Counted from the stretch's first letter, positions 7,425 through 16,766 are shown. The stretch is DNA of 64,000 bases from Flavobacteriaceae bacterium (GCA_003443635.1 CP031964.1:2698321-2762320), one strand, 5' to 3'. The notes: generated from the letters alone by a model not told the origin. Program-made: numbers and translations.

Positions 7425-8564
7425 TCATGAATTGGAACTATTTTTTGATTTCACGAATTGATTTGGAGTAATATTTGTTGCTTTCTTAAAAGCTCGAAAG
7501 AAAGCCGATTTAGATTTAAAACCTGCCATTAAACCAATCGCTTCAAGGGTTAAGGAAGCATTTTCCTTATTTAACAACTGTTTTTTTGCTTCTTCCACAC
7601 GATAATTATTTAAGAAATCAACAAAGCTTAATTTAAGATGATGATTAATTGCTTGGGATAGGTATTTTGAATTGATATTTAAACCTTTTGAAAGTTCATT
7701 AAGCGTTCCTTTATCTTTTTTGTATAATTCATTATGTTCAATGTATTTTTTAGCCTTACTGATAATACTTTCATAATGACTTTTATCTAGTGCACTTCCA
7801 GAATATTTTAAAGGTGGAAAAAAAGTACTTCCTGTATTTACTAAAAGTGTAATTATAGATAATAAAGTGATTATAATAGACAAAAAAGCAATATCAATGG
7901 GCCATTCAATCATAGAATACTTAGTAACATTATAAATCCACTTATACATTACATTCGAAAACAGATTATATAAAAAGTAAAATACAATTATAACAGAAAG
8001 TATATGCACTAATCTTTTGCTTTGAATATTTACATTTCTTTTTTTGAATCTAAAAAAATCATAAACCATTATACTTAAAAACGGTAATGGAATAATGATT
8101 GATTTAACTAAAGTTTTAGAGTTTAACCAATAATTAAAAGGCCCAGGTCTCATATCTTTATAGAATGAGTTTAGCATTTCCAATTTCTCATTTAAAGAGA
8201 TAAACTGTCCGGTAACAAATACATATACGCCATAAATCACAAAAAATAGTAATAGTGATTTGTGGATTATTTTCATTTTAAAACCTACCTTAGTTATTGA
8301 CCAAATAAAATAAAGAAAAACAGGATATATTAATAAGTTATAAAATCTTCTTGGAATATACAGTACGCTAAAATCATATATTAAACGACTGTGTATTGAA
8401 ACTTTATAAAACAACTCAAATCCTAAAATAATGATAGAAACATATAAAAAATAGTACCCATCGTTTTTAAACTTCTTTTGAAAAATGAAAAATAAACTTA
8501 AAAAAAATGCAATAGATGAAATCCCTAAACCTAACAGTGTAAATAAATCAAACTTGTATTCCAT
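7425..8564 (-). CDS. membrane-bound AraC family transcriptional regulator
   Basis: This 379-residue protein is built of two parts. The first 250 residues contain about seven to eight hydrophobic helices, a sensor region common in Bacteroidota. The C-terminal domain (about 280-375) is an AraC-type double helix-turn-helix with NINSKYLSQAIN in the first HTH and IGLMAGFKSKSAFFRAFKKA then TPNQF in the second. It should bind DNA while anchored to the inner membrane. Two minus-strand genes follow after 81 bp and are plausible targets. The signal it senses is unknown. Confidence 0.88.
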   Translation of the reverse strand: MEYKFDLFTLLGLGISSIAFFLSLFFIFQKKFKNDGYYFLYVSIIILGFELFYKVSIHSRLIYDFSVLYIPRRFYNLLIYPVFLYFIWSITKVGFKMKIIHKSLLLFFVIYGVYVFVTGQFISLNEKLEMLNSFYKDMRPGPFNYWLNSKTLVKSIIIPLPFLSIMVYDFFRFKKRNVNIQSKRLVHILSVIIVFYFLYNLFSNVMYKWIYNVTKYSMIEWPIDIAFLSIIITLLSIITLLVNTGSTFFPPLKYSGSALDKSHYESIISKAKKYIEHNELYKKDKGTLNELSKGLNINSKYLSQAINHHLKLSFVDFLNNYRVEEAKKQLLNKENASLTLEAIGLMAGFKSKSAFFRAFKKATNITPNQFVKSKNSSNS

Positions 8565-8880
8565 AAAACTATAAGAAAAGAGAAAGATATAAAATAAGTG
8601 AGGTAAATCTCAAAAAATAGAAACTTTAGAATATAGGTGAAGAATTTTTTATTGGAGAAGGCAAAAAATCTCTATTTAGATTGTAATCTCTAAGCCGATA
8701 TTAATGAAGCAAATAAAAAATTAAACGCCTCATCATTAGGTAATAAAACTATACTTATAAAAAAGTACAAGAAATAGCGTGTTTTTTATATCAAACAATT
8801 TTTCTTCTAAATATATTTTTGCATCGTAAAATGTATAATCATTATACTAAAATTTTAATAATCATTTAAAACGTAAAATT
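8565..8880. other. intergenic stretch between divergent genes
   Basis: Apart from the promoter of the SPW-repeat gene near its right end, I see no gene, hairpin or repeat here. All frames carry frequent stops. Confidence 0.5.
8814..8821 (+). promoter_or_regulatory. -7 box of the SPW-repeat protein gene
   Basis: TATTTTTG followed by C matches TAnnTTTG and lies about 60 nt before the start codon. No clear TTTG -33 element is seen. Confidence 0.5.
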
Positions 8881-9240
8881 ATGCGATTCATCACTAAAAA
8901 AATTCATGCATTTTTAGATTACCCTGTTGCAATAGCTTTGATAGCACTTCCTTTTTTGTTAGGATTAGGTAGTTCTAATTCTTTAGCACTACAAATTTCT
9001 GTAGTTGTTGGGATTGCAGCATTCATTTTAACTTTTTTAACCGATCACCAACTAGGAGTAGTTCGTGTTGTTTCTTATCGATTACATTTAATTGTCGATT
9101 TTCTAGTAGCAGTAGTTTTTATCTTAGTTCCATTCATTTTTTCTTTTGAAGGATTGGATGCTTATTATTATTGGATTAATGGAGGTGCAGTACTTCTTGT
9201 AGTAAGTATGCATAAACCTGAAGCTGAAACTTCTAATTAA
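8881..9240 (+). CDS. SPW repeat-family small membrane protein
   Basis: This 119-residue protein has four hydrophobic segments (about 13-30, 35-52, 66-86 and 92-108). Two related halves each begin with a helix containing Asp or His and Pro (HAFLDYPVAIALIALPFLLG; HLIVDFLVAVVFILVPFIFS). This inner duplication is typical of the SPW/DUF-type membrane repeat family. It is predicted to lie in the inner membrane. The function is unknown; similar genes are often stress-linked, but nothing in this sequence shows that. It is monocistronic, with a long inverted repeat downstream. Confidence 0.75.
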   Translation: MRFITKKIHAFLDYPVAIALIALPFLLGLGSSNSLALQISVVVGIAAFILTFLTDHQLGVVRVVSYRLHLIVDFLVAVVFILVPFIFSFEGLDAYYYWINGGAVLLVVSMHKPEAETSN

Positions 9241-9316
9241 ATAAATCTCATGACCTTGTTTTAATTCCTTCTTATTTAAGAAAGTAAAAAATTAAAATAT
9301 TAATGAGCAATTACCC

Positions 9317-9367
9317 TTCAGGGTTATTAGAGATTTGAGTAAATATTCAAGATTTAATAACCCTGAA
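9317..9367. terminator. long inverted repeat between convergent genes, possible terminator
   Basis: TTCAGGGTTATTA (9317-9329) and TAATAACCCTGAA (9355-9367) form a perfect 13-bp stem with a 25-nt loop, followed by TATTTTTAG. The location between convergent genes fits termination, but the loop is long for an intrinsic terminator. A small transposon-like repeat is the alternative. Confidence 0.5.
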
Positions 9368-9458
9368 TATTTTTAGTTTAAAGAATACTATATTAAACCT
9401 AAATCAAAAAAATACTAAATAGTGTTCTGTTAAGAGATAAATTCAAGGGAATAAAATA

Positions 9459-10043
9459 TTAAATTAACTGTTTAATATTGGCATATGAGTTTTTCATCGC
9501 TTTTTCTATTTTCTTTTCGCTCAGCCATTTTACCTTTGTAATACCTTCGTTTTCTTGAGGAAAAAGCTTGCCTATATAATTTGTTTTCATCTCAAACCAA
9601 TAGGTAATCTTTATTTTATAATTTCCGTTACGCTTAAAAATATGATATGTAGTAGGTAATGGTTTTACTATTTCTAAATTTATAACACCAGTTTCTTCTT
9701 CTACCTCTCGAATTGCAGTAGTTTCAATACTTTCTTTACCCTCAACTTTTCCTTTAGGCAAATCCCATTTATCATTTCTGTAGATAAATAATATTTTTCC
9801 ATCATCATTATATACTTTTCCTCCACCAGCAACAACATTGGGTAATAGTTTTAAAAATTTCTTTAAAAGTTTTTTTTCTTTATGATGTATAAGCTTTATC
9901 CCTTTAATTTTTTTCTTACTTAATAATATATTTAAGATACCTTCAATATTAACTTCTTTTAAAGGGAAATTCCAATAGCCTTCTTTTTCTTCATCTATGG
10001 TTGTTAAGACTATAGGTTTGTCGTTTACAAAAACTTGATACAT
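9459..10043 (-). CDS. NUDIX hydrolase
   Basis: This 194-residue cytoplasmic enzyme has a complete Nudix box from Gly 98 (GKVEGKE, then seven residues, then REVEEETGV), so all Mg-binding glutamates are present. The first 70 residues form a family-specific N-terminal region seen in flavobacterial NUDIX proteins encoded beside pyrE. It should hydrolyse a nucleoside diphosphate linked to another moiety; the substrate cannot be told. It is transcribed divergently from pyrE with 57 bp between the two starts. A housekeeping nucleotide-cleaning role is plausible from that context only. Confidence 0.88.
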   Translation of the reverse strand: MYQVFVNDKPIVLTTIDEEKEGYWNFPLKEVNIEGILNILLSKKKIKGIKLIHHKEKKLLKKFLKLLPNVVAGGGKVYNDDGKILFIYRNDKWDLPKGKVEGKESIETTAIREVEEETGVINLEIVKPLPTTYHIFKRNGNYKIKITYWFEMKTNYIGKLFPQENEGITKVKWLSEKKIEKAMKNSYANIKQLI

Positions 10044-10065
10044 TAGCTTTTTAAAAAGATTTTAT

Positions 10066-10100
10066 ATTGTAAAAATATTAATTTTATGTAGTTTTGCGCT
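10066..10100 (+). promoter_or_regulatory. pyrE promoter, predicted leaderless
   Basis: ATTG (10066-10069), a 19-nt spacer and TAGTTTTG (10089-10096) form a good Bacteroidota promoter. The ATG begins 4 nt after the box, the same spacing as at tetR and tatA, so the mRNA probably starts at or near the start codon and has no ribosome binding site. Confidence 0.65.
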
Positions 10101-10745
10101 ATGCTTTTCGATAAATATACTGCAAAAAAAACTGCCGAAGTTTTACTTCAAATTAATGCAATTAAATTAAACCCAAAAGATCCATTTAAATGGGCCTCTG
10201 GTTGGAATTCCCCTATTTATTGCGATAACAGAATTATACTATCATTCCCCCCTATTCGTAATTTTATTAGGGAGAAAATGTCTGAACAAGTTGAAAATCT
10301 TTATGGTAAACCTGACGTTATTGCTGGTGTTGCTACTGGAGCGATAGGCATCGGAATGCTCGTAGCAGAACAATTAGGGCTTCCTTTTATTTATGTTAGA
10401 CCAGAAGCCAAAAAGCATGGTCGACAAAATCAAATCGAAGGTTTTTTAGAAAGTGGTCAAAATGTAGTAGTTATTGAAGATTTAATAAGTACTGGTAAAA
10501 GTAGTTTAAATGCTATTAAAGCGTTAAAAACTGCTGGCGCAAATGTAAAAGGTATGATCGCTATTTTTTCGTATGGATTTGATATTGCAAAACAAAATTT
10601 CGAAAAAGAAAACATAGCTTTATCTACTCTAAGTAATTATGATAATTTATTAGAGCAAGCTTTAGATACCAATTATATAAATACTACAGAATTAGAAACT
10701 TTGTCACAATGGAACTCTAATCCTAGCGAATGGAACGCTAATTGA
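10101..10745 (+). CDS. pyrE: orotate phosphoribosyltransferase
   Basis: This 214-residue enzyme joins orotate to PRPP to give orotidine 5'-phosphate in de novo pyrimidine synthesis. The PRPP-binding signature VVVIEDLISTGKSS is at 122-135. The flexible-loop basic stretch RPEAKKHGRQN (100-110) and the N-terminal WASGWNSPIYCDNR complete the family picture. The length is normal. It is followed after 38 bp by an SRPBCC protein gene on the same strand, a pairing that is common in flavobacteria. No pyr operon genes lie next to it. Confidence 0.97.
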   Translation: MLFDKYTAKKTAEVLLQINAIKLNPKDPFKWASGWNSPIYCDNRIILSFPPIRNFIREKMSEQVENLYGKPDVIAGVATGAIGIGMLVAEQLGLPFIYVRPEAKKHGRQNQIEGFLESGQNVVVIEDLISTGKSSLNAIKALKTAGANVKGMIAIFSYGFDIAKQNFEKENIALSTLSNYDNLLEQALDTNYINTTELETLSQWNSNPSEWNAN

Positions 10746-10783
10746 TATTTTTCTTTATACTAGAATTTAATTAAATATTATAT

Positions 10784-11176
10784 ATGAATTTAGAATCATC
10801 TAAAGTAATTATAGATAAATCCCCGCAAGAAGTTTTTGATTTTTTATCTAACGTTAAAAATTTCGAACAATTAATGCCTGAAAGCATTAGCAAATTTGAA
10901 CTTTTAGAAGATGACAAATTTTTATTTGCTTTAAAGGGAATGCCAGAAATTGTACTCAAAAAGAAAGAAGTTACTCCTCCTAATAAAATAATATTAGGTG
11001 CTGCTGGTGGAAAATTAGATTTTTCATTGATTGGAAATATTTCAGAAATTGAAGCTAATAAAAGTAATGTTCAATTAGTATTTAATGGTGATTTTAACCC
11101 AATGATGTCGATGATGATTAAAGGGCCTATCAGTAAATTTATTGAAACATTAATTACTAATTTAAAGACTATTTAA
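10784..11176 (+). CDS. SRPBCC (START-like) family protein
   Basis: This 130-residue protein has the layout of a START/Bet v1-like fold: SPQEVFDFLSNVKNFEQLMP in the first helix region, central strands and a long C-terminal helix (PISKFIETLITNLKTI). Members bind hydrophobic ligands in a cavity, and the specific ligand is unknown here. It lacks a signal peptide and should be cytoplasmic. Its stop codon overlaps the stop codon of the convergent birA gene by two bases. It probably shares the pyrE transcript. Confidence 0.8.
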   Translation: MNLESSKVIIDKSPQEVFDFLSNVKNFEQLMPESISKFELLEDDKFLFALKGMPEIVLKKKEVTPPNKIILGAAGGKLDFSLIGNISEIEANKSNVQLVFNGDFNPMMSMMIKGPISKFIETLITNLKTI

Positions 11177-11904
11177 TACAGTAACTGTATTTCTTTTAGA
11201 ACATACTCCTTTAGTATATTATCTTCTAATAAGATTTTCAGAGACCCAGTTTCGTTTATTCCTTTTATAAATCCACTAAAAACGGTTCCTTTATTACATT
11301 TAAAAGTTGAAGGTTTATCTTTTCTAAACAAATAGTTTTCATATTCAGTTTTCAAAAATTTTAATTCTCCTTTTTCTAAATATAAAAAGTAGTGATTTAA
11401 ATATTCTATTATATACTGTAATAATTCATCTAAATCGTAAACCTTTCCTGTAATATTTTTTAATGATGATGCATTAGGTAAATCTTTAAATTCAACTTGA
11501 TTAACATTTAAGCCAATACCAATAATTGAAGCTTCAAGCATATTCACTTTTATGACATTTTCAATTAAAATACCTGAGATCTTTTTATTCTCTGACAAAA
11601 TGTCGTTAGGCCACTTTATATGTAATTTGGGTATTTGTAACTTCTCTAAAGCTTTAATTAAAGCTAAAGAAGTGACTATACTAATATAAAATTGCTGCTC
11701 TACAGAAACATTAGAAGTATCTTTAAACACACTGCACATAAGGTTTTTAGATATTTCAGACACCCATTCTGCGCCCATTTGCCCTTTACCATCTGTTTGA
11801 TGTTTAGCAACTACAACAGTACAATCTTTTAAAGCTTTAGTCATACTTAATGTCTTTAAATAAGTATTTGTAGAATCGATGGCATTAAGTTTGATTATAT
11901 GCAT
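11173..11904 (-). CDS. birA: biotin--[acetyl-CoA carboxylase] ligase
   Basis: This 243-residue enzyme forms biotinyl-AMP and attaches biotin to the biotin carboxyl carrier protein. The ATP/biotin loop is GKGQMGAEWVS (the family's GRGRxGRxW), and KWPNDIL plus SGILIE and GIGLNVN are conserved catalytic-domain motifs. There is no N-terminal helix-turn-helix, so it is a monofunctional ligase and not a repressor. It runs toward the SRPBCC gene with overlapping stops and divergently from rsfS. Confidence 0.95.
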   Translation of the reverse strand: MHIIKLNAIDSTNTYLKTLSMTKALKDCTVVVAKHQTDGKGQMGAEWVSEISKNLMCSVFKDTSNVSVEQQFYISIVTSLALIKALEKLQIPKLHIKWPNDILSENKKISGILIENVIKVNMLEASIIGIGLNVNQVEFKDLPNASSLKNITGKVYDLDELLQYIIEYLNHYFLYLEKGELKFLKTEYENYLFRKDKPSTFKCNKGTVFSGFIKGINETGSLKILLEDNILKEYVLKEIQLLY

Positions 11905-11972
11905 AAAATATTAAAGTAAGTAAATTATAATTTTCTTAGGGATTTTAAAGGTATTAAGAACTAAAAAAATAA

Positions 11973-11980
11973 TAACTTTG
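11973..11980 (+). promoter_or_regulatory. -7 box of the rsfS-ftsH unit
   Basis: TAACTTTG matches TAnnTTTG and lies 19 nt upstream of the rsfS ATG. A matching -33 element is not obvious. Confidence 0.5.
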
Positions 11981-11999
11981 TACAAATTAAAACAATTTA

Positions 12000-12371
12000 A
12001 TGACGAAAGAGAATAGTACTGCTAATCATTTAATAACAATTATATTAAATGGTATTGAAGATGTAAAGGGGCAGCATATTAATATACTAGATTTAAGAGA
12101 AATAGAAAACACAGTCTGCGATTATTTTATTGTTTGTGAAGGGACTTCCAACACACAAGTTAATGCCATAGTTAATTCCATTCAAAAAAAAGTAAGTAAA
12201 GAAGCCAAAGATAAGCCTTGGCATATTGAAGGTGCTGATAATGCTGAATGGGTGTTAATGGATTATGTAAATGTTGTTGTACATGTATTTCAGAAACATA
12301 TTCGAGAATATTACGATATTGAAAGTTTATGGGGAGATGCCGTTACAACAGAAATAAAAACCAGTTACTAA
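12000..12371 (+). CDS. rsfS: ribosome silencing factor RsfS
   Basis: This 123-residue member of the RsfS/Iojap family binds ribosomal protein L14 and blocks joining of the ribosomal subunits when nutrients are short. The motifs DLREIENTVCDYFIVCEGTS, then PWHIEGADNAEWVLMDYVNVVVHVF and YYDIESLWGDA, are diagnostic. It is followed after 10 bp by ftsH, the standard arrangement in Flavobacteriia, and the two should be co-transcribed. Confidence 0.96.
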   Translation: MTKENSTANHLITIILNGIEDVKGQHINILDLREIENTVCDYFIVCEGTSNTQVNAIVNSIQKKVSKEAKDKPWHIEGADNAEWVLMDYVNVVVHVFQKHIREYYDIESLWGDAVTTEIKTSY

Positions 12372-12381
12372 AACTTAATTA

Positions 12382-14322
12382 ATGTCAAAAGATAAAAAAG
12401 TAAACTCTAAAAAACCAAAGCTTAATCCTTATTGGATTTACGGAATCATCATTGCTATATTTTTAGCAATAAATCTTATTGGCGGTATGGGATCTTCAAA
12501 AGGAATTCCGTCATCTCCATCTCAATTTATTGAGTATCTTAAAAATGGAGATATTTCTAAAGTCGAAATTGTTAACCGAAAACAAGCAAAGGTTTATTTA
12601 ACAAAAGAGGCTCAAGATAAAGAAATTCATAGAGGTTCAAAGCCAAACAGTATTATTCCGTCTGCAACACCTTCTCCAAATTATAGTTTTGAATTTGGTG
12701 ATCTTCAAAACTTTGAAGATGATATTAATGAAGCAATGAAAGAAAGTGGTAATACTATAGAAGTAAAATATGATACTGAAGAAAATCTTTGGGGTAATTT
12801 CCTATTATCTATACTTCCTTTCGTGCTCATCATAGGAGTTTGGATTTTTATTATGCGTCGTATGTCATCTGGTGGCGGAGGCGGTGCTGGAGGTCAAATT
12901 TTTAATATCGGAAAATCTAAGGCTAAACTTTTTGATCAAAATACTGAAGTAAAAACAACATTTAAAGACGTAGCAGGATTAGAAGGAGCTAAAGAAGAGG
13001 TACAAGAAATTGTAGATTTCTTAAAAAACCCTGAAAAATATACATCCCTTGGAGGTAAAATACCAAAAGGAGCTTTATTAGTTGGTTCTCCAGGTACAGG
13101 TAAAACATTATTAGCCAAAGCTGTTGCTGGCGAGGCTAAAGTGCCTTTTTTCTCATTGTCAGGTTCAGATTTTGTTGAAATGTTTGTTGGAGTTGGAGCA
13201 TCTCGTGTACGGGATTTGTTTAAACAAGCTAAAGAGAAATCACCCTCTATAATTTTTATTGATGAGATCGATGCTATTGGTCGTGCAAGAGGTAAAAATG
13301 CAATGTCTGGAAGTAATGATGAACGTGAAAATACGTTAAATCAGCTGTTAACAGAAATGGATGGTTTTGGCACAAATACCAATGTTATTGTTATAGCTGC
13401 TACAAATAGAGCAGATATTTTAGATAAAGCCTTGATGCGTGCTGGTCGTTTTGACAGACAAATTTTTGTTGATCTACCAGATGTTAGAGAACGTAAAGAA
13501 ATTTTTGAAGTTCACTTAAGACCTCTTAAAAAAGCTGATGGTTTAGATATTGATTTCTTATCTAAACAAACACCAGGTTTTTCTGGAGCTGATATTGCTA
13601 ATGTTTGTAATGAAGCAGCTTTAATAGCAGCTCGACAAGGTAAAAAAGCAGTAGATAAACAAGACTTTCTTGATGCTGTAGATAGAATTGTTGGTGGGTT
13701 AGAAAAGAAAAATAAAATTATTACTCCTGAAGAGAAAAGAGCTGTAGCTTTTCATGAAGCTGGGCATGCTACAGTTAGCTGGATGCTTGAACACGCTGCA
13801 CCGCTAGTAAAAGTGACTATTGTACCTCGTGGACAATCTCTTGGAGCTGCTTGGTATTTACCAGAAGAGCGCCTAATTGTACGTCCAGAACAAATGTTAG
13901 ACGAAATGTGTGCTGCTTTGGGTGGTAGAGCCGCAGAAAAAGTTATTTTCGATAAAATTTCTACAGGAGCTTTAAGTGACCTAGAAAAAGTAACCAAACA
14001 AGCTAGAGCAATGGTTACAATCTATGGCTTAAGTAATAAAATAGGAAATTTAACGTATTACGATTCGTCTGGGCAAAGTGAATATGGATTTACTAAACCA
14101 TACAGTGAAGAAACGGCTGTTCTTATTGATAAGGAAATATCTGATATTATAGAAGAACAATATCAACGCGCAATAAATTTACTAGAAAGTAATAAAGATA
14201 AACTTACAGAACTTGCTGAAGTTTTACTTGATAAAGAAGTTATTTTCAAAGACAATCTAGAGAAGATTTTTGGTAAGAGGCCTTATGATAAAAATAAGGA
14301 ACCCTCTGAAGAAGAAGAGTAA
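12382..14322 (+). CDS. ftsH: ATP-dependent zinc metalloprotease FtsH
   Basis: This 646-residue membrane protease degrades misfolded and short-lived proteins. It has two membrane segments (about 17-35 and 138-158) enclosing a periplasmic domain. The AAA module follows, with Walker A GSPGTGKT (235-242; Ser replaces the usual second Pro), Walker B IFIDEID (291-297) and [22 protein letters not shown]. The zinc protease motif HEAGH is at 458-462. A Gly-rich linker (GGGGGAGG) follows the second membrane segment. It is the second gene of the rsfS-ftsH unit and ends in a hairpin terminator. Confidence 0.98.
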   Translation: MSKDKKVNSKKPKLNPYWIYGIIIAIFLAINLIGGMGSSKGIPSSPSQFIEYLKNGDISKVEIVNRKQAKVYLTKEAQDKEIHRGSKPNSIIPSATPSPNYSFEFGDLQNFEDDINEAMKESGNTIEVKYDTEENLWGNFLLSILPFVLIIGVWIFIMRRMSSGGGGGAGGQIFNIGKSKAKLFDQNTEVKTTFKDVAGLEGAKEEVQEIVDFLKNPEKYTSLGGKIPKGALLVGSPGTGKTLLAKAVAGEAKVPFFSLSGSDFVEMFVGVGASRVRDLFKQAKEKSPSIIFIDEIDAIGRARGKNAMSGSNDERENTLNQLLTEMDGFGTNTNVIVIAATNRADILDKALMRAGRFDRQIFVDLPDVRERKEIFEVHLRPLKKADGLDIDFLSKQTPGFSGADIANVCNEAALIAARQGKKAVDKQDFLDAVDRIVGGLEKKNKIITPEEKRAVAFHEAGHATVSWMLEHAAPLVKVTIVPRGQSLGAAWYLPEERLIVRPEQMLDEMCAALGGRAAEKVIFDKISTGALSDLEKVTKQARAMVTIYGLSNKIGNLTYYDSSGQSEYGFTKPYSEETAVLIDKEISDIIEEQYQRAINLLESNKDKLTELAEVLLDKEVIFKDNLEKIFGKRPYDKNKEPSEEEE

Positions 14323-14332
14323 AGGTCAATGT

Positions 14333-14372
14333 AAAAACTTCAATTAAACTCATTATTTAGTTGAAGTTTTTA
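14333..14372 (+). terminator. intrinsic terminator after ftsH
   Basis: AAAACTTCAA, a 17-nt loop and TTGAAGTTTTT form the stem just after the stop codon, followed by a T-rich run. It partly abuts the next promoter. Confidence 0.7.
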
Positions 14373-14380
14373 TATATTTG
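14373..14380 (+). promoter_or_regulatory. -7 box of the LUD-cdsA-psd-acbP operon
   Basis: TATATTTG lies directly after the ftsH terminator and 40 nt ahead of the LUD protein ATG, giving the lipid operon its own start. Confidence 0.55.
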
Positions 14381-14420
14381 GTAAAAGAAGTCCAGATTGA
14401 TTAATAGCAACCCCATTTAA

Positions 14421-15032
14421 ATGAGTTTATTTCGTAAATTTTTTGGGATTAAATCTGAGGGCAATAAGGAGCATAACACTCATTCTGATGAGCGTAGCAA
14501 ATATATGCCTGATATTAAAATACCTTTAGACGAACGTTTCACCATTAACTTTAAAGCTAATGGAGGTAAATTCTTATATTCTGAAAATTTAAACGAAGTA
14601 CGTCACAATTTAAATAGCATACTTGCTGAAAATGATTGGAATGACAAAAAGGTTTTTTTAATTGACAATCAATTGGCAGATAAGTTTAATGATTTTAATT
14701 TATCGATTAGTAGAAATACTAATGAAAGTACATTTTTCTTTTCTACCTGTGAACATTTAATAGCTAATGACGGTTCCTTGCTAATTTCGTCTCGACAAAT
14801 AGCAGAAAAGAAACTTAAAGACTTACCTGACAACTTTATAATTTTTGCAACGACCAGCCAGCTTGTTGATACTATTAGTGAAGGATTGAAAGGGATTAAG
14901 GAAAAAAGCAAAAAAAAAATACCAAGTAATATTACTACAATTAAGCACTTTAAAACTTATGAGGATAAAGATTTTTTAAGCTATGGAAGTAGTTCAAAAA
15001 ACCTATATTTGCTCCTGTTAGAAGACTTATAA
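14421..15032 (+). CDS. LUD domain-containing protein
   Basis: This 203-residue protein is in the LUD (LutB/LutC-like, lactate utilisation) superfamily. It shows a DUF162-like core with NESTFFFSTCEHLIANDGSL, then SRQIAEKKLKDLPDNFIIFATTS and a C-terminal LYLLLLEDL. It lacks the iron-sulfur segments of LutB. In flavobacteria this gene stands between ftsH and cdsA and is not tied to lactate metabolism, so its role there is not known. Its stop is directly followed by the cdsA ATG with no gap, which indicates coupled translation. Confidence 0.75.
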   Translation: MSLFRKFFGIKSEGNKEHNTHSDERSKYMPDIKIPLDERFTINFKANGGKFLYSENLNEVRHNLNSILAENDWNDKKVFLIDNQLADKFNDFNLSISRNTNESTFFFSTCEHLIANDGSLLISSRQIAEKKLKDLPDNFIIFATTSQLVDTISEGLKGIKEKSKKKIPSNITTIKHFKTYEDKDFLSYGSSSKNLYLLLLEDL

Positions 15033-15854
15033 ATGAAAGAATTAATTGTTAGGGCATTCTCAGGTCTGTTGTATGCAGCTCTGTTTTTAATTTCATTACA
15101 ATCTCAATATACTTTAATAATATTATTTTTTGTTTTCGGGTTAATTTCTTTAGTTGAATTTAATAAGCTTATCGGTTTAAAAAGCTTTCTCTCTTATGTT
15201 ATTTTTTCCATTCTATATTTATTTGTCGCATATTGGCAGTTATTTATAGATTCTAACGATGGATTTATGGAAGTTATTCAGATACTACATGTATTAAGTA
15301 TTTTTGTGCTCTTATTCTTAATTAAAGATCTATTTTCTGAAAAGACACTACCTTTATTCTCGACCAAACGTTATATAAATACAACATTTTACCTTTCTAG
15401 TGCTTTTATTTTTATCATTCTTATTGCGGGATATTATGATGAGTTTAACCCCAATATACTTTTAGGGTCTTTTATTTTAGTTTGGATCAATGATACGTTT
15501 GCATATTTGGTAGGTAAAAATTTTGGTAAACAAAAGCTCTTTTCTGCCATATCCCCTAAAAAAACAGTAGAAGGGTTCTTAGGAGGTTTATTATTTTCAT
15601 GTATAGGAAGTTATTTCATTGCAGAATATACATATACATTAGATTTTACAAGTTGGCTAACTTTAAGTATAATTATTAGTGTTTTTGGAACTCTAGGCGA
15701 TTTAATAGAGTCTAAATATAAACGTCAAGCTGGAGTAAAAGATAGTGGTGTTATTATGCCTGGTCATGGTGGATTGTTAGATAGATTAGATAGTATTATT
15801 TTTGCAGCTCCTTTTATTTATTTATTTCTAAGAGTTATTAAATATGTTTCATAA
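15033..15854 (+). CDS. cdsA: phosphatidate cytidylyltransferase
   Basis: This 273-residue membrane enzyme makes CDP-diacylglycerol from CTP and phosphatidate, the branch point for phospholipids. About eight membrane segments are visible. The CDS signature is near the C-terminus: SKYKRQAGVKDSGVIMPGHG then GLLDRLDSI. An earlier conserved stretch is DTFAYLVGKNFGKQKL then SPKKTVEGFLGG. It overlaps the next gene, psd, by 11 nt, so the two enzymes of phosphatidylethanolamine synthesis are translated together. Confidence 0.96.
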   Translation: MKELIVRAFSGLLYAALFLISLQSQYTLIILFFVFGLISLVEFNKLIGLKSFLSYVIFSILYLFVAYWQLFIDSNDGFMEVIQILHVLSIFVLLFLIKDLFSEKTLPLFSTKRYINTTFYLSSAFIFIILIAGYYDEFNPNILLGSFILVWINDTFAYLVGKNFGKQKLFSAISPKKTVEGFLGGLLFSCIGSYFIAEYTYTLDFTSWLTLSIIISVFGTLGDLIESKYKRQAGVKDSGVIMPGHGGLLDRLDSIIFAAPFIYLFLRVIKYVS

Positions 15855-16494
15855 AGAAGGTTTTAAGATTATATTCATATCCTTTACGATAACAGTAATT
15901 TCATTTTTAATTATTGATAAGTTTATAACTATAGGCTGGTTACAAAAACTGTTAGAACTTGTTATTCTTATTTTATTTGTATTGATATTACAATTTTTCA
16001 GAAACCCGAAACGTAATACCATTATAAAAGAAAATCAAATTTTATCGCCTGTTGACGGGAAAGTAGTTGTTATAGAAGAAGTATTTGAAAAAGAATATTT
16101 TAAAGAAAAACGCATACAAGTTAGTGTATTTATGTCTCCCTTAAATGTACATGTTACACGTTATCCAATTAGTGGTAATATTATTTTTAGCAAATATCAT
16201 CCGGGAAAATACTTAGTAGCATGGCACCCTAAAGCTAGTGAAGAAAACGAACGTACAACAGTGGTTATAAAAAATGAAACTTATGGATCTGTTCTTTATA
16301 GGCAAATAGCAGGTGCATTAGCCAAACGTATTGTTAATTATGCAATAGAAAACAATACTGTGATTCAAGGTGCAGATTCTGGGTTTATAAAATTTGGTTC
16401 AAGAGTAGATTTATTTTTACCTTTAGACACCAAAATAAAGGTACAACTCAACGAAAAAGTACGAGGTGGAGAAAGTATAATTGCCGAAGCTTAA
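15844..16494 (+). CDS. psd: phosphatidylserine decarboxylase family protein
   Basis: This 216-residue enzyme is of the short (archaeal/Bacteroidota) type that decarboxylates phosphatidylserine to phosphatidylethanolamine. Two membrane segments lie in the first 50 residues. SPVDGKV (68-74) and MSPLNVHVTRYP carry family residues. The self-cleavage site is FGS (184-186) in GFIKFGSRVDLFLP, where Ser 186 would become the pyruvoyl group. The FGSR form differs from the LGST of E. coli but is what short-type enzymes have. It overlaps cdsA and is followed 5 bp later by acbP. Confidence 0.94.
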   Translation: MFHKEGFKIIFISFTITVISFLIIDKFITIGWLQKLLELVILILFVLILQFFRNPKRNTIIKENQILSPVDGKVVVIEEVFEKEYFKEKRIQVSVFMSPLNVHVTRYPISGNIIFSKYHPGKYLVAWHPKASEENERTTVVIKNETYGSVLYRQIAGALAKRIVNYAIENNTVIQGADSGFIKFGSRVDLFLPLDTKIKVQLNEKVRGGESIIAEA

Positions 16495-16499
16495 TAATA

Positions 16500-16766
16500 A
16501 TGATTTCAGATGAGTTAGATAAGGAATTTAAAGATGCTGTAGAGCTTGTTAATGCTCATCAGGAGCCATTTCCTGCAGATTTCTTATTACGCCTTTATGC
16601 ATACTATAAAAAGGCAACTAATGACTATGGGAGACCCCGTAGTAAAGTGCCAATAATAAATGCATTTAAAACCAATGCTTTATTTCAAGCTCAAGATATC
16701 ACAGAAAATGAAGCTAAACGAGCATATATAGATTTAGTAAATAATTATTTTTTATATAGAAAATAA
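16500..16766 (+). CDS. acyl-CoA-binding protein (ACBP)
   Basis: This 88-residue protein is a complete ACBP domain, a four-helix bundle that buffers long-chain acyl-CoA. Conserved parts are LLRLYAYYKKATNDYG (the family's YxxYKQATxGD helix) and the helix FKTNALFQAQ. ACBP is mainly eukaryotic and patchy in bacteria. Being last in an operon with cdsA and psd points to a role in supplying acyl chains to membrane lipid synthesis. A hairpin terminator lies right at its stop. Confidence 0.9.
   Translation: MISDELDKEFKDAVELVNAHQEPFPADFLLRLYAYYKKATNDYGRPRSKVPIINAFKTNALFQAQDITENEAKRAYIDLVNNYFLYRK

Noticed and set aside
8565..8813. Possible decayed gene between the AraC regulator and the SPW-repeat gene
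   Set aside because: I could not follow any frame or recognise any motif; the stretch has stops in all frames.
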